A stretch of 64,000 nucleotides of DNA from positions 1-64,000 of the forward strand of contig JAACPW010000003.1 of NCBI GenBank assembly GCA_009995225.1, written 5' to 3'. Both the position numbers and the translations under genes were made by a program. Shown piece after piece: positions 8,153 to 16,380 of the stretch (its first letter is position 1; each line of letters starts with the position of its first letter). This stretch comes from Sphingomonadales bacterium (lineage in GTDB: Bacteria > Pseudomonadota > Alphaproteobacteria > Sphingomonadales > Sphingomonadaceae). The notes under the pieces were generated by a model. That model was not told where the DNA came from. It was given only the letters and a program-made list of their open reading frames with translations, and did not search any database.

Positions 8153-8728
8153 TTATTGTCCATTTCGGCCGAACTGTGCAACAAATGCGGCTTCATTGCC
8201 TGCGGCGAGCAATTTGGCCTGTTCGACCCATTGATCGCGCGTGATGCGTCCTGAAAAACGGCCCAGCTTGGCGTCGATACGCTCGATTTCCCCCTGATCC
8301 CACGCGGCGATCTGGGCGAAGGTGGTGATGCCGAATTCGCCTAGCAATGATGAGAGCTTCGGGCCGAGGCCCTTGATCCGGGTGAGATCGTCCGGGGCGC
8401 CCGTGGCCGCCGGCGGCGGGGCGGGGGCGAGGTCTGGTCCGGCTTCTGCATCGGTGCCTAGCGGTGAGGCCGCAACCGCCTGGCTGTTGGCGGCAGCGGA
8501 CGTATCGCCCTGGGTAATCTCCACCGCGCGCGGCGCATCGATCAGCGCCTGATTGCGTGCCGCACGGGCTGCGCCATCCTCCAGCACATCGCGCGCGAGC
8601 GGCGTGGTGCTTTCATCGTCGATCAGGCGGGCTTTGCGTCCGCTGCGCGCAATCAGCCAGACGGCAAGCACCAGCACGACCAGACCAATCACGATCAGCG
8701 GAAGATAGGCAGTCATTTCAGGTGACAT
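8153..8728 (-). CDS. membrane-anchored helix-hairpin-helix protein
   Basis: The 191-residue protein has one N-terminal membrane helix (about 8-28) followed by a basic patch (RSGRKAR), a low-complexity Ala/Pro linker (to about 110) and a C-terminal helix-hairpin-helix region beginning DDLTRIKGLGPKLSSLLGEF. Such HHH modules often bind DNA or mediate protein contacts; the function of this one is unknown. The ATG at 8728 was taken; an alternative ATG lies 4 codons in. No clear operon partner. Confidence 0.75.
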   Translation of the reverse strand: MSPEMTAYLPLIVIGLVVLVLAVWLIARSGRKARLIDDESTTPLARDVLEDGAARAARNQALIDAPRAVEITQGDTSAAANSQAVAASPLGTDAEAGPDLAPAPPPAATGAPDDLTRIKGLGPKLSSLLGEFGITTFAQIAAWDQGEIERIDAKLGRFSGRITRDQWVEQAKLLAAGNEAAFVAQFGRNGQ

Positions 8729-8842
8729 GGCAGAAACAGGCTCCGGGACGAATCATGGTGGAAAGACCTGCGCTCTAGCAGCCTCGAACGGGTTTGCCCA
8801 AGCCCGCGGCCGGCAGGCCTCGAGGCGCTGCGTGCGGCAACC

Positions 8843-10354
8843 TTACGGCAGATCGGCCTGCGCGTCTGGCACCACCTGTTTGCGAAACAACACCTTGTCG
8901 CCATCGTCGAACCCGCGCCGCCAGATCACCAGTGCATAGGTTGCGAGAATCGCGGGGATGCCGAACACCAGTTCCATCCATTCCGGCAGCCAGGTGAAGG
9001 CGTAGCCCACCAGCACGGCGGGTGCTGCGGCATAGACCAGCGCCCAGCGCCAGTTGGACACGGGCGCCTGCAGCAGATGCTTGAGCAACAGCGCCTTGAT
9101 CAAGGAGGACAGCGCCAGTGCCACCATGAGCGCGCCGGCAGCGCTTGCCGCTTCATAACCTTTGCCAAGACCATAACGGTCTGCCGCCTCGATCAGCGCG
9201 ATGGTAAGCGCGGCTTGCAGGGCGATGACCCCGATCGAGATCGCCAGATTGCGCTTGCGGGCGATGTAAACCAGCACGCTTTCCGAAACGACCGCCATCG
9301 AGGCGGCGACTTCGGCGGCAAGCAGAAACGCGAGCGCGGCCGTGCCCGCGACGTAATCCGGCCCCCACAGGCCCATCACCGCCTCGCCCGGCACGCCCAG
9401 CACCAGCGCGATGCCCAGTTGCACCGCGATGATCCAGAACCCCACCTGCCGCACCTGCGCGGCGATGGCGCCCATGTTGCCGATCCGCAGGTTCTTGGTG
9501 ATGACGGGCGAAAGGATCGGCTCGAAACTGGTTTTCAGCTTTTGCGGCAGCGAGGCAATCTGCTGCGCGGCGTAATAGATACCCACCGCCTGCGGCGGCG
9601 CGAACAGGCCGAGGATGAAGATATCGAGCAGCCGCGTGCCCCGCTCGATCGCATCGGCGCCCACCAGCGGAAAGGCGCGGGACGACATGGCCAACAGTGC
9701 GCGGCCTTGCGGGTGCCATCCCTTGGGCAGACCGAAGGTTCGCAAAAACGGCCACAGCGCGGTCAGCAGCCCGGCGTAGATCGAGGCGATGAAGGCGAGC
9801 GCCAGCCCCGCATCGCGGGTCGCGGGGATGAAGAAGAATACCCCTGCGCCAATCGAGATCGTCCACGGCTCCACCACCGCCCGCGCGCGCACCGTAGTGG
9901 CGATGTCGAAGCGGTAGGCCTGCGCGGCCAGCAAGATTTCGGTGACGGCGAAGGCCGGGATGGTGGCGACAAGCCAGATGTCCCAATCGCTGTTGGTGCC
10001 GTTGGGAAACATCGGTTCGGGGAAGGCGAGCAGCAGCAGCGCGGCGACCCCCGAATAGGCCAGCGCCAGCGCGATGCCGTCATAAACGAGGTTGGTTTCC
10101 GCGCTGCGGTTCTCGCCCGCGCCATCGGACAGGCGCTGGGCCAGCCCGCGCTTTTCCCCCAGCGAGCAGATCAGCGCGACGATTTCGATCAGCACCAGCG
10201 CCGATGCGAAGCGGCCCAGTGCCTCCGCACCATAGAGGCGGGTGGCGATGACGAGGAAGGGGATGCGTGCGATCAGCCGGACGACGAAGCCCAGCGTGTT
10301 CGTGCGCCCGCCCTTGGCGAGGGCAGCCAGATCGTCGTCAGCGGTGGCGGTCAC
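8843..10354 (-). CDS. polysaccharide/lipid flippase, Wzx-like membrane protein
   Basis: The 503-residue protein consists of about 12-14 hydrophobic helices in the order of the polysaccharide-transport (MATE-like, PST) family, with RLIARIPFLVIATRLYG in helix 1. It probably flips an undecaprenyl-linked glycan across the inner membrane, though no glycosyltransferases are nearby. The start is the GTG at 10352-10354 overlapping the TGA of gpsA (GTGA), which indicates translational coupling; a longer frame reads backwards into gpsA in another phase and is rejected. Confidence 0.8.
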   Translation of the reverse strand: MTATADDDLAALAKGGRTNTLGFVVRLIARIPFLVIATRLYGAEALGRFASALVLIEIVALICSLGEKRGLAQRLSDGAGENRSAETNLVYDGIALALAYSGVAALLLLAFPEPMFPNGTNSDWDIWLVATIPAFAVTEILLAAQAYRFDIATTVRARAVVEPWTISIGAGVFFFIPATRDAGLALAFIASIYAGLLTALWPFLRTFGLPKGWHPQGRALLAMSSRAFPLVGADAIERGTRLLDIFILGLFAPPQAVGIYYAAQQIASLPQKLKTSFEPILSPVITKNLRIGNMGAIAAQVRQVGFWIIAVQLGIALVLGVPGEAVMGLWGPDYVAGTAALAFLLAAEVAASMAVVSESVLVYIARKRNLAISIGVIALQAALTIALIEAADRYGLGKGYEAASAAGALMVALALSSLIKALLLKHLLQAPVSNWRWALVYAAAPAVLVGYAFTWLPEWMELVFGIPAILATYALVIWRRGFDDGDKVLFRKQVVPDAQADLP

Positions 10355-11352
10355 GCAGGCCGGTCCCGTTCGGCCTTGAGCGGCCGGGCGAGCAGGGCGG
10401 CGACGACCTTGCGGGCGTCCTCGCCCTGAAGGATCGCATCGACTGCCGTGACAATCGGCATCGCTACGCCCCGGCTGTCGGCCAGCGCAGCCAGCACCGG
10501 CGCGGTGTGCGCGCCTTCGGCCACGGTGCGGCGGTCGGCCATCAGATCGGCGGCGGACGCACCCTCGCCGAGCGCCTTGCCGAGCGAGAAATTGCGGCTG
10601 GAGGTGCTGGAGCAGGTGAGCACCAGATCGCCAAGGCCGCACAACCCGCTGAGCGTTTCCGCCCGCGCGCCGAGATGTTCGCCAAAGCGCAGCATCTCGG
10701 AAAACCCGCGTGCAATCAGGGCGGCACGCGCGTTCTGGCCAAGGCCCAGACCGTCAACCACGCCGCAGGCAATCGCCAGCACGTTCTTCACCGCGCCGCC
10801 GATCTCCGCGCCGATGACGTCATCGGAATAATAGGGCCGGAAGGTCGGCCGGGCGATGGCAGGGGCGAGCCTGTCCCACTGTTCCGCGCCGCCACCGCAG
10901 GCCAGCGTCACCGCGGTTGGCAGACCGGCGGCGACTTCATGCGCAAAGGTCGGCCCGGACAGCACCGCGATGGCGCTTTGCGGCGCGGCTTCGCTGGCGA
11001 CATCGAACATCATCCGCCCGCTGCCCGCTTCAATCCCCTTGGAGCACAGCACCAGATCGCGGGGGCAGGTGGCAAGCCCTTCCAGCACCCGGCCCAGCAC
11101 CTGTGCCGGCGTGACGACCAGCGCGATGTCCAGTGCGGCGAACTCTGTCAGATCGCCGGTGGCGCGGATGGTGGGGGCAAGGGTCGCGGACGGAAGATAC
11201 AGCGGATTGCGGTGATCGGTGTTGATCGCGGCCACGACCTCGGGCTCGAAAGCCCAGATCAGCACATCGCGCCCGTCGCTGGCCAGCATCTGCGCGAGCG
11301 CCGTGCCCCACGCGCCTGCGCCAATGACGCCGATGGTCTCAGGGGCGCTCAT
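10351..11352 (-). CDS. gpsA: glycerol-3-phosphate dehydrogenase [NAD(P)+]
   Basis: The 333-residue enzyme has the N-terminal Rossmann motif [33 protein letters not shown] and the catalytic region [14 protein letters not shown] with the invariant Lys. It makes sn-glycerol 3-phosphate from dihydroxyacetone phosphate for phospholipid synthesis. Its ATG overlaps the tsaD stop (11349-11352) and its stop overlaps the flippase GTG, so tsaD-gpsA-flippase form a coupled operon. Confidence 0.93.
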   Translation of the reverse strand: MSAPETIGVIGAGAWGTALAQMLASDGRDVLIWAFEPEVVAAINTDHRNPLYLPSATLAPTIRATGDLTEFAALDIALVVTPAQVLGRVLEGLATCPRDLVLCSKGIEAGSGRMMFDVASEAAPQSAIAVLSGPTFAHEVAAGLPTAVTLACGGGAEQWDRLAPAIARPTFRPYYSDDVIGAEIGGAVKNVLAIACGVVDGLGLGQNARAALIARGFSEMLRFGEHLGARAETLSGLCGLGDLVLTCSSTSSRNFSLGKALGEGASAADLMADRRTVAEGAHTAPVLAALADSRGVAMPIVTAVDAILQGEDARKVVAALLARPLKAERDRPA

Positions 11353-12449
11353 GCCTTGACCCCGGCCCCGCGCACCGTGTCTGCCGCCGGATCGAGCGGC
11401 CAGCGCGGACGGGCGAGAAAATCGAGCGGATCGCCCGCGAAATCCGCACCGCGCTGCCAGCCTTCCGCCGCCAGACGTTCGCAGCCGGCCCAGGCGATCA
11501 TCGCGGCATTATCGGTGCACAGGGCCATGGGCGGCGCGGTGAAGCGCATGGCGTGCTTTGTTGCGAGTGTTTCGAGCGCGGCGCGCACCGTTGCGTTCGC
11601 CGCGACTCCGCCTGCCACCACCAGCGCAGGGAAGGGCCCGGCACGCTCTAACGCCTGTTCCAGCCGGTCGATCAGGCAATCAACCGCCGCTTGCTGGAAA
11701 CTGGCAGCAATATCTTCAGGCGCGTGCGCGCCGCTGCCCGCAGCGCGCATCACCGCGCTTTTCAGCCCGGAGAAGGAAAAGTGCGGCTCTGGCGAACCCT
11801 TGAGCGGTCGGGGCAGGGGGACTGCCTTCGCGTTGCCCTGCAGGGCCAGTCGTTCCACTGCAGGCCCACCGGGATAGCCGAGACCCAGGATCTTTGCGGT
11901 CTTGTCGAACGCTTCGCCCAGCGCGTCATCGATGGTGGTGGCGAGGCGGCGATAACGGCCTACGCCTTCCACGGCGAGAATCTGGCAATGCCCACCCGAC
12001 ACCAGCAGCAGCAGATAGGGGAATGGCAATGTCTGGTCGGCCAGCCGCGGGGAGAGCGCGTGGCCTTCAAGATGGTTGATCGCCAGCAACGGCTTGCCTG
12101 ACGCCATCGCCAGCGCCTTGGCACTGACGAGGCCCACCATCACGCCGCCGATCAGTCCCGGCCCAGCGGTGGCGGCAATCGCGTCGCAATCATCCAGCGA
12201 AACGCCAGCCTCGCCCATTACCCGCGCGATCATGGGCGCAAGCCGTTCGGCATGAGCGCGGGCGGCGATTTCGGGCACGACGCCGCCATAGGGCGCGTGT
12301 TCGGCCTCCTGACTGGCGATGGCCTGCGCCACGATCGTCCCGTCGCCGCGCACCAGCGCCACAGCGGTTTCATCACAGCTCGATTCGATCCCCAGGACCA
12401 GCGGACCCGGAGCCAGCGCGGCATCAGAGGTGTGCGTTTGCCATCCCAT
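11349..12449 (-). CDS. tsaD: tRNA N6-adenosine threonylcarbamoyltransferase
   Basis: The 366-residue ASKHA-fold protein contains [15 protein letters not shown], the metal-binding [22 protein letters not shown] and [13 protein letters not shown]. It installs the threonylcarbamoyl group of t6A37 on ANN-decoding tRNAs together with TsaB/C/E. It is the first gene of the tsaD-gpsA-flippase operon and diverges from hemC, with its start only 44 bp (or 20 bp) from the hemC start, so its promoter probably overlaps hemC sequence. Confidence 0.93.
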   Translation of the reverse strand: MGWQTHTSDAALAPGPLVLGIESSCDETAVALVRGDGTIVAQAIASQEAEHAPYGGVVPEIAARAHAERLAPMIARVMGEAGVSLDDCDAIAATAGPGLIGGVMVGLVSAKALAMASGKPLLAINHLEGHALSPRLADQTLPFPYLLLLVSGGHCQILAVEGVGRYRRLATTIDDALGEAFDKTAKILGLGYPGGPAVERLALQGNAKAVPLPRPLKGSPEPHFSFSGLKSAVMRAAGSGAHAPEDIAASFQQAAVDCLIDRLEQALERAGPFPALVVAGGVAANATVRAALETLATKHAMRFTAPPMALCTDNAAMIAWAGCERLAAEGWQRGADFAGDPLDFLARPRWPLDPAADTVRGAGVKA

Positions 12450-12493
12450 CCGACTTCCATCTAGTCGCTATGAAAGCTAGGGCAAGCACAGCT

Positions 12494-13435
12494 ATGACTG
12501 AAGACCAACCAAAGTCCCCGCGTTTACGCCTGGGCACTCGCAATTCTCCGCTTGCCATGGCGCAGGCGGTCGAAACCCGCGCGCGCCTGTGCGCCGCCCA
12601 CGGCTGGAGCGAGGACGCGGTCGAACTCGTCCCCGTGCTGGCGAGCGGCGACAAGGTGCTGGATCGCCCGCTGTCCGAAATCGGCGGCAAGGCGCTGTGG
12701 ACCAAGGAACTGGATCAATGGCTGGGCGAAGGCCGCATCGACCTGTCGGTGCACTCGGCCAAGGATGTGGAGACAATCCGCCCGGACGCGTTCCATTTCC
12801 CGGCATTCCTGCCGCGCGCGGATCGGCGTGACAGCCTTGTCGGTGCCGCGAGTATTGATGCGATCCCGCAGGGCGCGGTGGTCGGCACCAGCGCGCCGCG
12901 CCGCGCAGCGCAGCTGCTGAACCTGCGGCCCGATTGCAAAGTTGTGATGTTTCGCGGCAATGTCGCCACGCGGCTGGGTAAATTGCAGGCGGGGGAAGCG
13001 GATGTGACGTTCCTTGCCGCAGCGGGCCTTGAACGGCTTGGCCAGAGCGCGGCTGGCATGCCGCTGGGCGAAGACGCGTGGATCCCTGCCGCAGCGCAAG
13101 GCGTGATCGCGATCGAATGCCGCGCCGATGATGCGCAAACCACCGCGCTGCTGGCCGCTATCGACCACACGCCCACCCGTGCAGAGCTGGAAGCCGAGCG
13201 AGCATTGCTCGCCGAATTGGGCGGCACCTGCCATTCGCCCATCGCGGTGCTGTGCGTTCTGGCTGAAGGTGAACTGACCATGCGCGCTGCATTGTTCAGC
13301 CCGGACGGGACCGAGCGGATCGAGGGCAGCACGCGCTTTTCACCGGGTGATAATGCGCCGGTCGAAGCGCTCGCCGCCGATCTGCTCGCCCGCGCCACGC
13401 CGGGGATCGCGCCGCATTTTCGCAGGCAAAAATGA
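12494..13435 (+). CDS. hemC: hydroxymethylbilane synthase (porphobilinogen deaminase)
   Basis: The 313-residue enzyme has RLRLGTRNSPLAMAQA at the N-terminus, the substrate-binding GTSAPRRAAQL and the dipyrromethane-cofactor cysteine in GGTCHSPIAV. It joins four porphobilinogens into the linear tetrapyrrole used by HemD. ATG 12494 is preferred because it has AGGG upstream; an ATG at 12470 would add 8 residues but lacks a ribosome-binding site. The last four bases overlap hemD (ATGA). Confidence 0.93.
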   Translation: MTEDQPKSPRLRLGTRNSPLAMAQAVETRARLCAAHGWSEDAVELVPVLASGDKVLDRPLSEIGGKALWTKELDQWLGEGRIDLSVHSAKDVETIRPDAFHFPAFLPRADRRDSLVGAASIDAIPQGAVVGTSAPRRAAQLLNLRPDCKVVMFRGNVATRLGKLQAGEADVTFLAAAGLERLGQSAAGMPLGEDAWIPAAAQGVIAIECRADDAQTTALLAAIDHTPTRAELEAERALLAELGGTCHSPIAVLCVLAEGELTMRAALFSPDGTERIEGSTRFSPGDNAPVEALAADLLARATPGIAPHFRRQK

Positions 13436-14148
13436 CCTCTCGTCTGGTCGCACTGCGCCCGGAGCCGGGCCTTGCTGCGACGCTGGGCAAGGCCCGCGAT
13501 CTTGGCCTTGCAATCACCGGGCTGGCGCTGTCCGAAATCCGCGCAATCGCGTGGGATTGTCCCGACCCCGAAGGGTTTGACGGATTGCTGATCGGGAGCG
13601 CCAATGCAATTCTGCACGGTGGGCCAAACCTTGCGCGTCTGACGGCAAAACCGGTCTATGCCGTGGGCGAAGCGACAGCGGCGGCCGCGCGCGCGGCGGG
13701 CTTTACGGTCGCGATAACGGGGAGCGGCGGACTGCAAGGCGTGCTTGATGCGATCCCCGGCCCATGCCACCTGCTGCGCATTGCAGGGGAGGAGCATATC
13801 GCGCTCAACCCGCCTGCGGGTGTGACCTTTGCCGAGGCTATCGCTTATCGCAACGTCCCTTTGCCGCTTGATCCCTTGGCCGATCGGCTGGCCGAAGGCG
13901 ACGCGCTGGCGCTGCTTCATTCAGCGGCGACCGCGCAGCACTTTGCGCAGGAATGCGATCGTCTGGGCATCGCGCGCGCGGACATCGCGCTCGCCGCGCT
14001 CGGCCCCCGGATTGCCGTGGCGGCGGGGACAGGCTGGGGCGCGGTTCACACCGCTGCCCGGCCCGACGAGGCAACGCTGTTGCAATTGGCATTTGACTTG
14101 TGCAGCAAGCCGCGCTCCATCTGCGGTTCAACGGCCCGCCCGCTGTAA
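13432..14148 (+). CDS. hemD: uroporphyrinogen-III synthase
   Basis: The 238-residue protein is divergent, as usual for this family, but begins RLVALRPEPG, keeps the two-domain length, and follows hemC with an ATGA overlap. It closes and inverts ring D of hydroxymethylbilane. Identification rests on length, the LLIGSANAI segment and context rather than on strong catalytic motifs, which the family lacks. Confidence 0.87.
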   Translation: MTSRLVALRPEPGLAATLGKARDLGLAITGLALSEIRAIAWDCPDPEGFDGLLIGSANAILHGGPNLARLTAKPVYAVGEATAAAARAAGFTVAITGSGGLQGVLDAIPGPCHLLRIAGEEHIALNPPAGVTFAEAIAYRNVPLPLDPLADRLAEGDALALLHSAATAQHFAQECDRLGIARADIALAALGPRIAVAAGTGWGAVHTAARPDEATLLQLAFDLCSKPRSICGSTARPL

Positions 14149-14160
14149 GCGCAAGGCCGG

Positions 14161-15114
14161 ATGATGCAGATGCAAGGTCGCAAAGAACGGACACCGATGG
14201 CAGCACAACCCGGACCATCGCCTTATGACGCCCGTCCCAAGCCCACCTCTGGCCGGGCGCTCATGCTGGCTGCGCTGGTTGCCTTCATTGCGGGCGGCGC
14301 GCTGGTGGGTTGGGTGATGTGGTACAACCTTCAGCCCGGTCGAAACGGCGCGTCTCCTGCCGAAGTGGCAGCAGAGGCCAGTGACGATCCGATCGCCGTG
14401 CCCGTGCCGCAATTGACCACCGAACCGACACCGACGGCGGCGGCGAGGCAAGCCGAGCAGGCGGTGGAGCGGGTCGCGGAACAGCAAGGCGGGCTTGACC
14501 AGCGGCTCGCCGCTGCCGAACAGCGCCTGACGCAGCTCGATCTGCAGGCACAAGCGGCGGCCGGCAATGCTGCGCGCGCGGAAAGCCTGCTGATCGCCTT
14601 TGCCACCCGCCGCGCGATCGAACGCGGGGCGGAGCTGGGCTATCTGTCCGATCAGTTGCGCCTGCGCTTCGGCGACCAGTGGCCCAACGCGGTCAGCACC
14701 ATCATCGAATTCTCGCGCGACCCGGTCCGGCTCGATGGTCTGGTGGCGCGGCTGGAAGGATTGGGCCCGCAGTTGCGCGATAGCAGCGAAGGGCCGTCAT
14801 GGGCGGCATTCGAGCGCGAACTGGGCCAGCTGTTCGTGTTCCGCCGCGAAAGCACGCCGTCCCCGCAGCCGCAACGCCGCCTTGAACGCGCCCGCTGGGC
14901 CTTGGAGCAAGGCCGATACCGCGCCGCGATTGACGAGGTGAAGGGAATGCCCGGTGCAGCCAAGGCGGACGCGTGGATCGCCGATGCCGAACGCTATCGC
15001 AAGGTGATGGAGGCGATGGAAGTGGTCGAAACCGCCGCCGTGCTCGACCAGCGTGGCCTGCGCGATGGCGCGGGCAATCCGGTGCGGCAATCGAGCCCCT
15101 TGATCAGGCCCTGA
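14161..15114 (+). CDS. mitofilin/Mic60-like inner-membrane protein
   Basis: The 317-residue protein has a cytoplasmic N-terminus, one membrane helix (about 33-56), a Pro/Ala linker, a coiled-coil segment (about 95-140) and a helical C-terminal domain. That order matches the alphaproteobacterial homologue of mitochondrial Mic60, which is known to sit in the hemC-hemD neighbourhood (COG4223). Mic60 shapes membrane invaginations. It starts 12 bp after hemD with AAGG upstream; ATG 14197 is an alternative. Its 3' end overlaps the convergent ubiH-type gene by 11 bp. Confidence 0.75.
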   Translation: MMQMQGRKERTPMAAQPGPSPYDARPKPTSGRALMLAALVAFIAGGALVGWVMWYNLQPGRNGASPAEVAAEASDDPIAVPVPQLTTEPTPTAAARQAEQAVERVAEQQGGLDQRLAAAEQRLTQLDLQAQAAAGNAARAESLLIAFATRRAIERGAELGYLSDQLRLRFGDQWPNAVSTIIEFSRDPVRLDGLVARLEGLGPQLRDSSEGPSWAAFERELGQLFVFRRESTPSPQPQRRLERARWALEQGRYRAAIDEVKGMPGAAKADAWIADAERYRKVMEAMEVVETAAVLDQRGLRDGAGNPVRQSSPLIRP

Positions 15115-16330
15115 GGATTTGTGGTAGATCGCCCGATACGCCGCGGGCTTCGTCCATGAAGAAGTCCTTGAGCATCGGTGTGCGCTGCACCGCTGCCATG
15201 CCCAGCCTGCGCACCGCTGACGCCGTCTTGCCCGGCATGCCGAACAGGCGCGTCAGGCCGTCGGTTGCCAGCGCGACCATGAAGCTGTCGAGCCCGCGCC
15301 ACGTTTCATAACGCTTCAACAGCTCCGGATCGCCCGGATCGAGGCCGAGCCGCGCGCCATCGCTGAGCACTTCCACCAGCGCGCCGACATCGCGCAGGCC
15401 CAGGTTCAGGCCCTGTCCTGCAATCGGGTGGATGCCGTGGGCGCTGTCACCGATCAGCGCGAGCCGTTCGCTGGTGATCTTGGCGGTGTGGTGGAAGCCC
15501 AGTGGCCAGCTTGACCTGTGGCCGACGGTTTTCACCTTGCCCAGCACGCCGCCCATACGCTTTTCGACCTCGGCCAGAAACGCGCGGTCGCCCAGCTTCA
15601 TCACACCTGCACCGTCCGCCTCCGATACCGTCCACACCAGCGAGGAACGATGGGTGCCATCGGCATCGTCGTTGAGCGGCAGCAGCGCGAAGGGCCCGGC
15701 GGGGTAGAAAATCTCCCACGCAACATTGCCGTGCGGCTTTTCATGCGTCAGCCCGGCGATGATCGCGCGGTGCTTGTAATCCCATTTCGCGATCGCGATG
15801 CCTGCCGCGTCACGCGTGGGCGACTGGCGGCCCTCGGCGGCGATCATTAGCCGGCCCTTCAGCTTCTGCCCGTCGGCGAGCAGGGCCGCAACGCCCAGTT
15901 GGCTGCGCTGGCGTTCGATGACCTGCGCCTTGGCGATCCAGTTGATCAGCGGTTCCTTCGCCGCCGCCTCGAACAGCGCGAGGCGCAGGCGGCGGTTCGG
16001 GAACATCCGTCCCAACGTGCCGCCCCCTTCGCCGGGCTGGAAATCGAGCCGCCCCGGCTTGTTCTGATCGGTCACGGCGATGCTGGCGATATCGCAGGCG
16101 AACTGGTCGAGACCCGCTGCGATCCCGATGTTCTCGAACAGGTGCCAGCTTGCGGTCGAGATCGCGGTGGCGCGGTCATCGAAGCCTTCGGCGGTCAGTT
16201 CCGCCGGGTCGGCGCGGTCGATCACGTGGCTCGACATGCCCTTCTTCGCTGCTGCCAGAGCCAGCGTCATGCCGACCAGGCCGCCGCCCAGGATCACAAG
16301 GTCGCGTGTTTCGTTGGCAGGCTGTGTCAC
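15104..16330 (-). CDS. UbiH/UbiF/Coq6 family FAD-dependent hydroxylase (ubiquinone biosynthesis)
   Basis: The 408-residue flavin monooxygenase carries the N-terminal dinucleotide motif LVILGGGLVGMTLALA, the middle DGxxS-like element at AAEGRQSPTRDAAG, and the second FAD motif ALIGDSAHGIHPIAGQGLNLG. It is predicted to hydroxylate the ubiquinone ring (C5, C6 or C1; the position cannot be told from sequence). Start is GTG at 16330. Divergent from dsbD with 50 bp between starts. Confidence 0.85.
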   Translation of the reverse strand: MTQPANETRDLVILGGGLVGMTLALAAAKKGMSSHVIDRADPAELTAEGFDDRATAISTASWHLFENIGIAAGLDQFACDIASIAVTDQNKPGRLDFQPGEGGGTLGRMFPNRRLRLALFEAAAKEPLINWIAKAQVIERQRSQLGVAALLADGQKLKGRLMIAAEGRQSPTRDAAGIAIAKWDYKHRAIIAGLTHEKPHGNVAWEIFYPAGPFALLPLNDDADGTHRSSLVWTVSEADGAGVMKLGDRAFLAEVEKRMGGVLGKVKTVGHRSSWPLGFHHTAKITSERLALIGDSAHGIHPIAGQGLNLGLRDVGALVEVLSDGARLGLDPGDPELLKRYETWRGLDSFMVALATDGLTRLFGMPGKTASAVRRLGMAAVQRTPMLKDFFMDEARGVSGDLPQILRA

Positions 16331-16380
16331 CGTATCGGCTCCGATTGCGAAGTAAGAGCGACAAGCCTAGAGGGTTGCCC

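Noticed and set aside
9077..10429. 450-codon frame antisense to the flippase gene
   Set aside because: Composition is His/Arg/Gln-rich, typical of an antisense shadow of a GC-rich gene, with no ribosome-binding site or domain; the flippase is clearly the coding strand.
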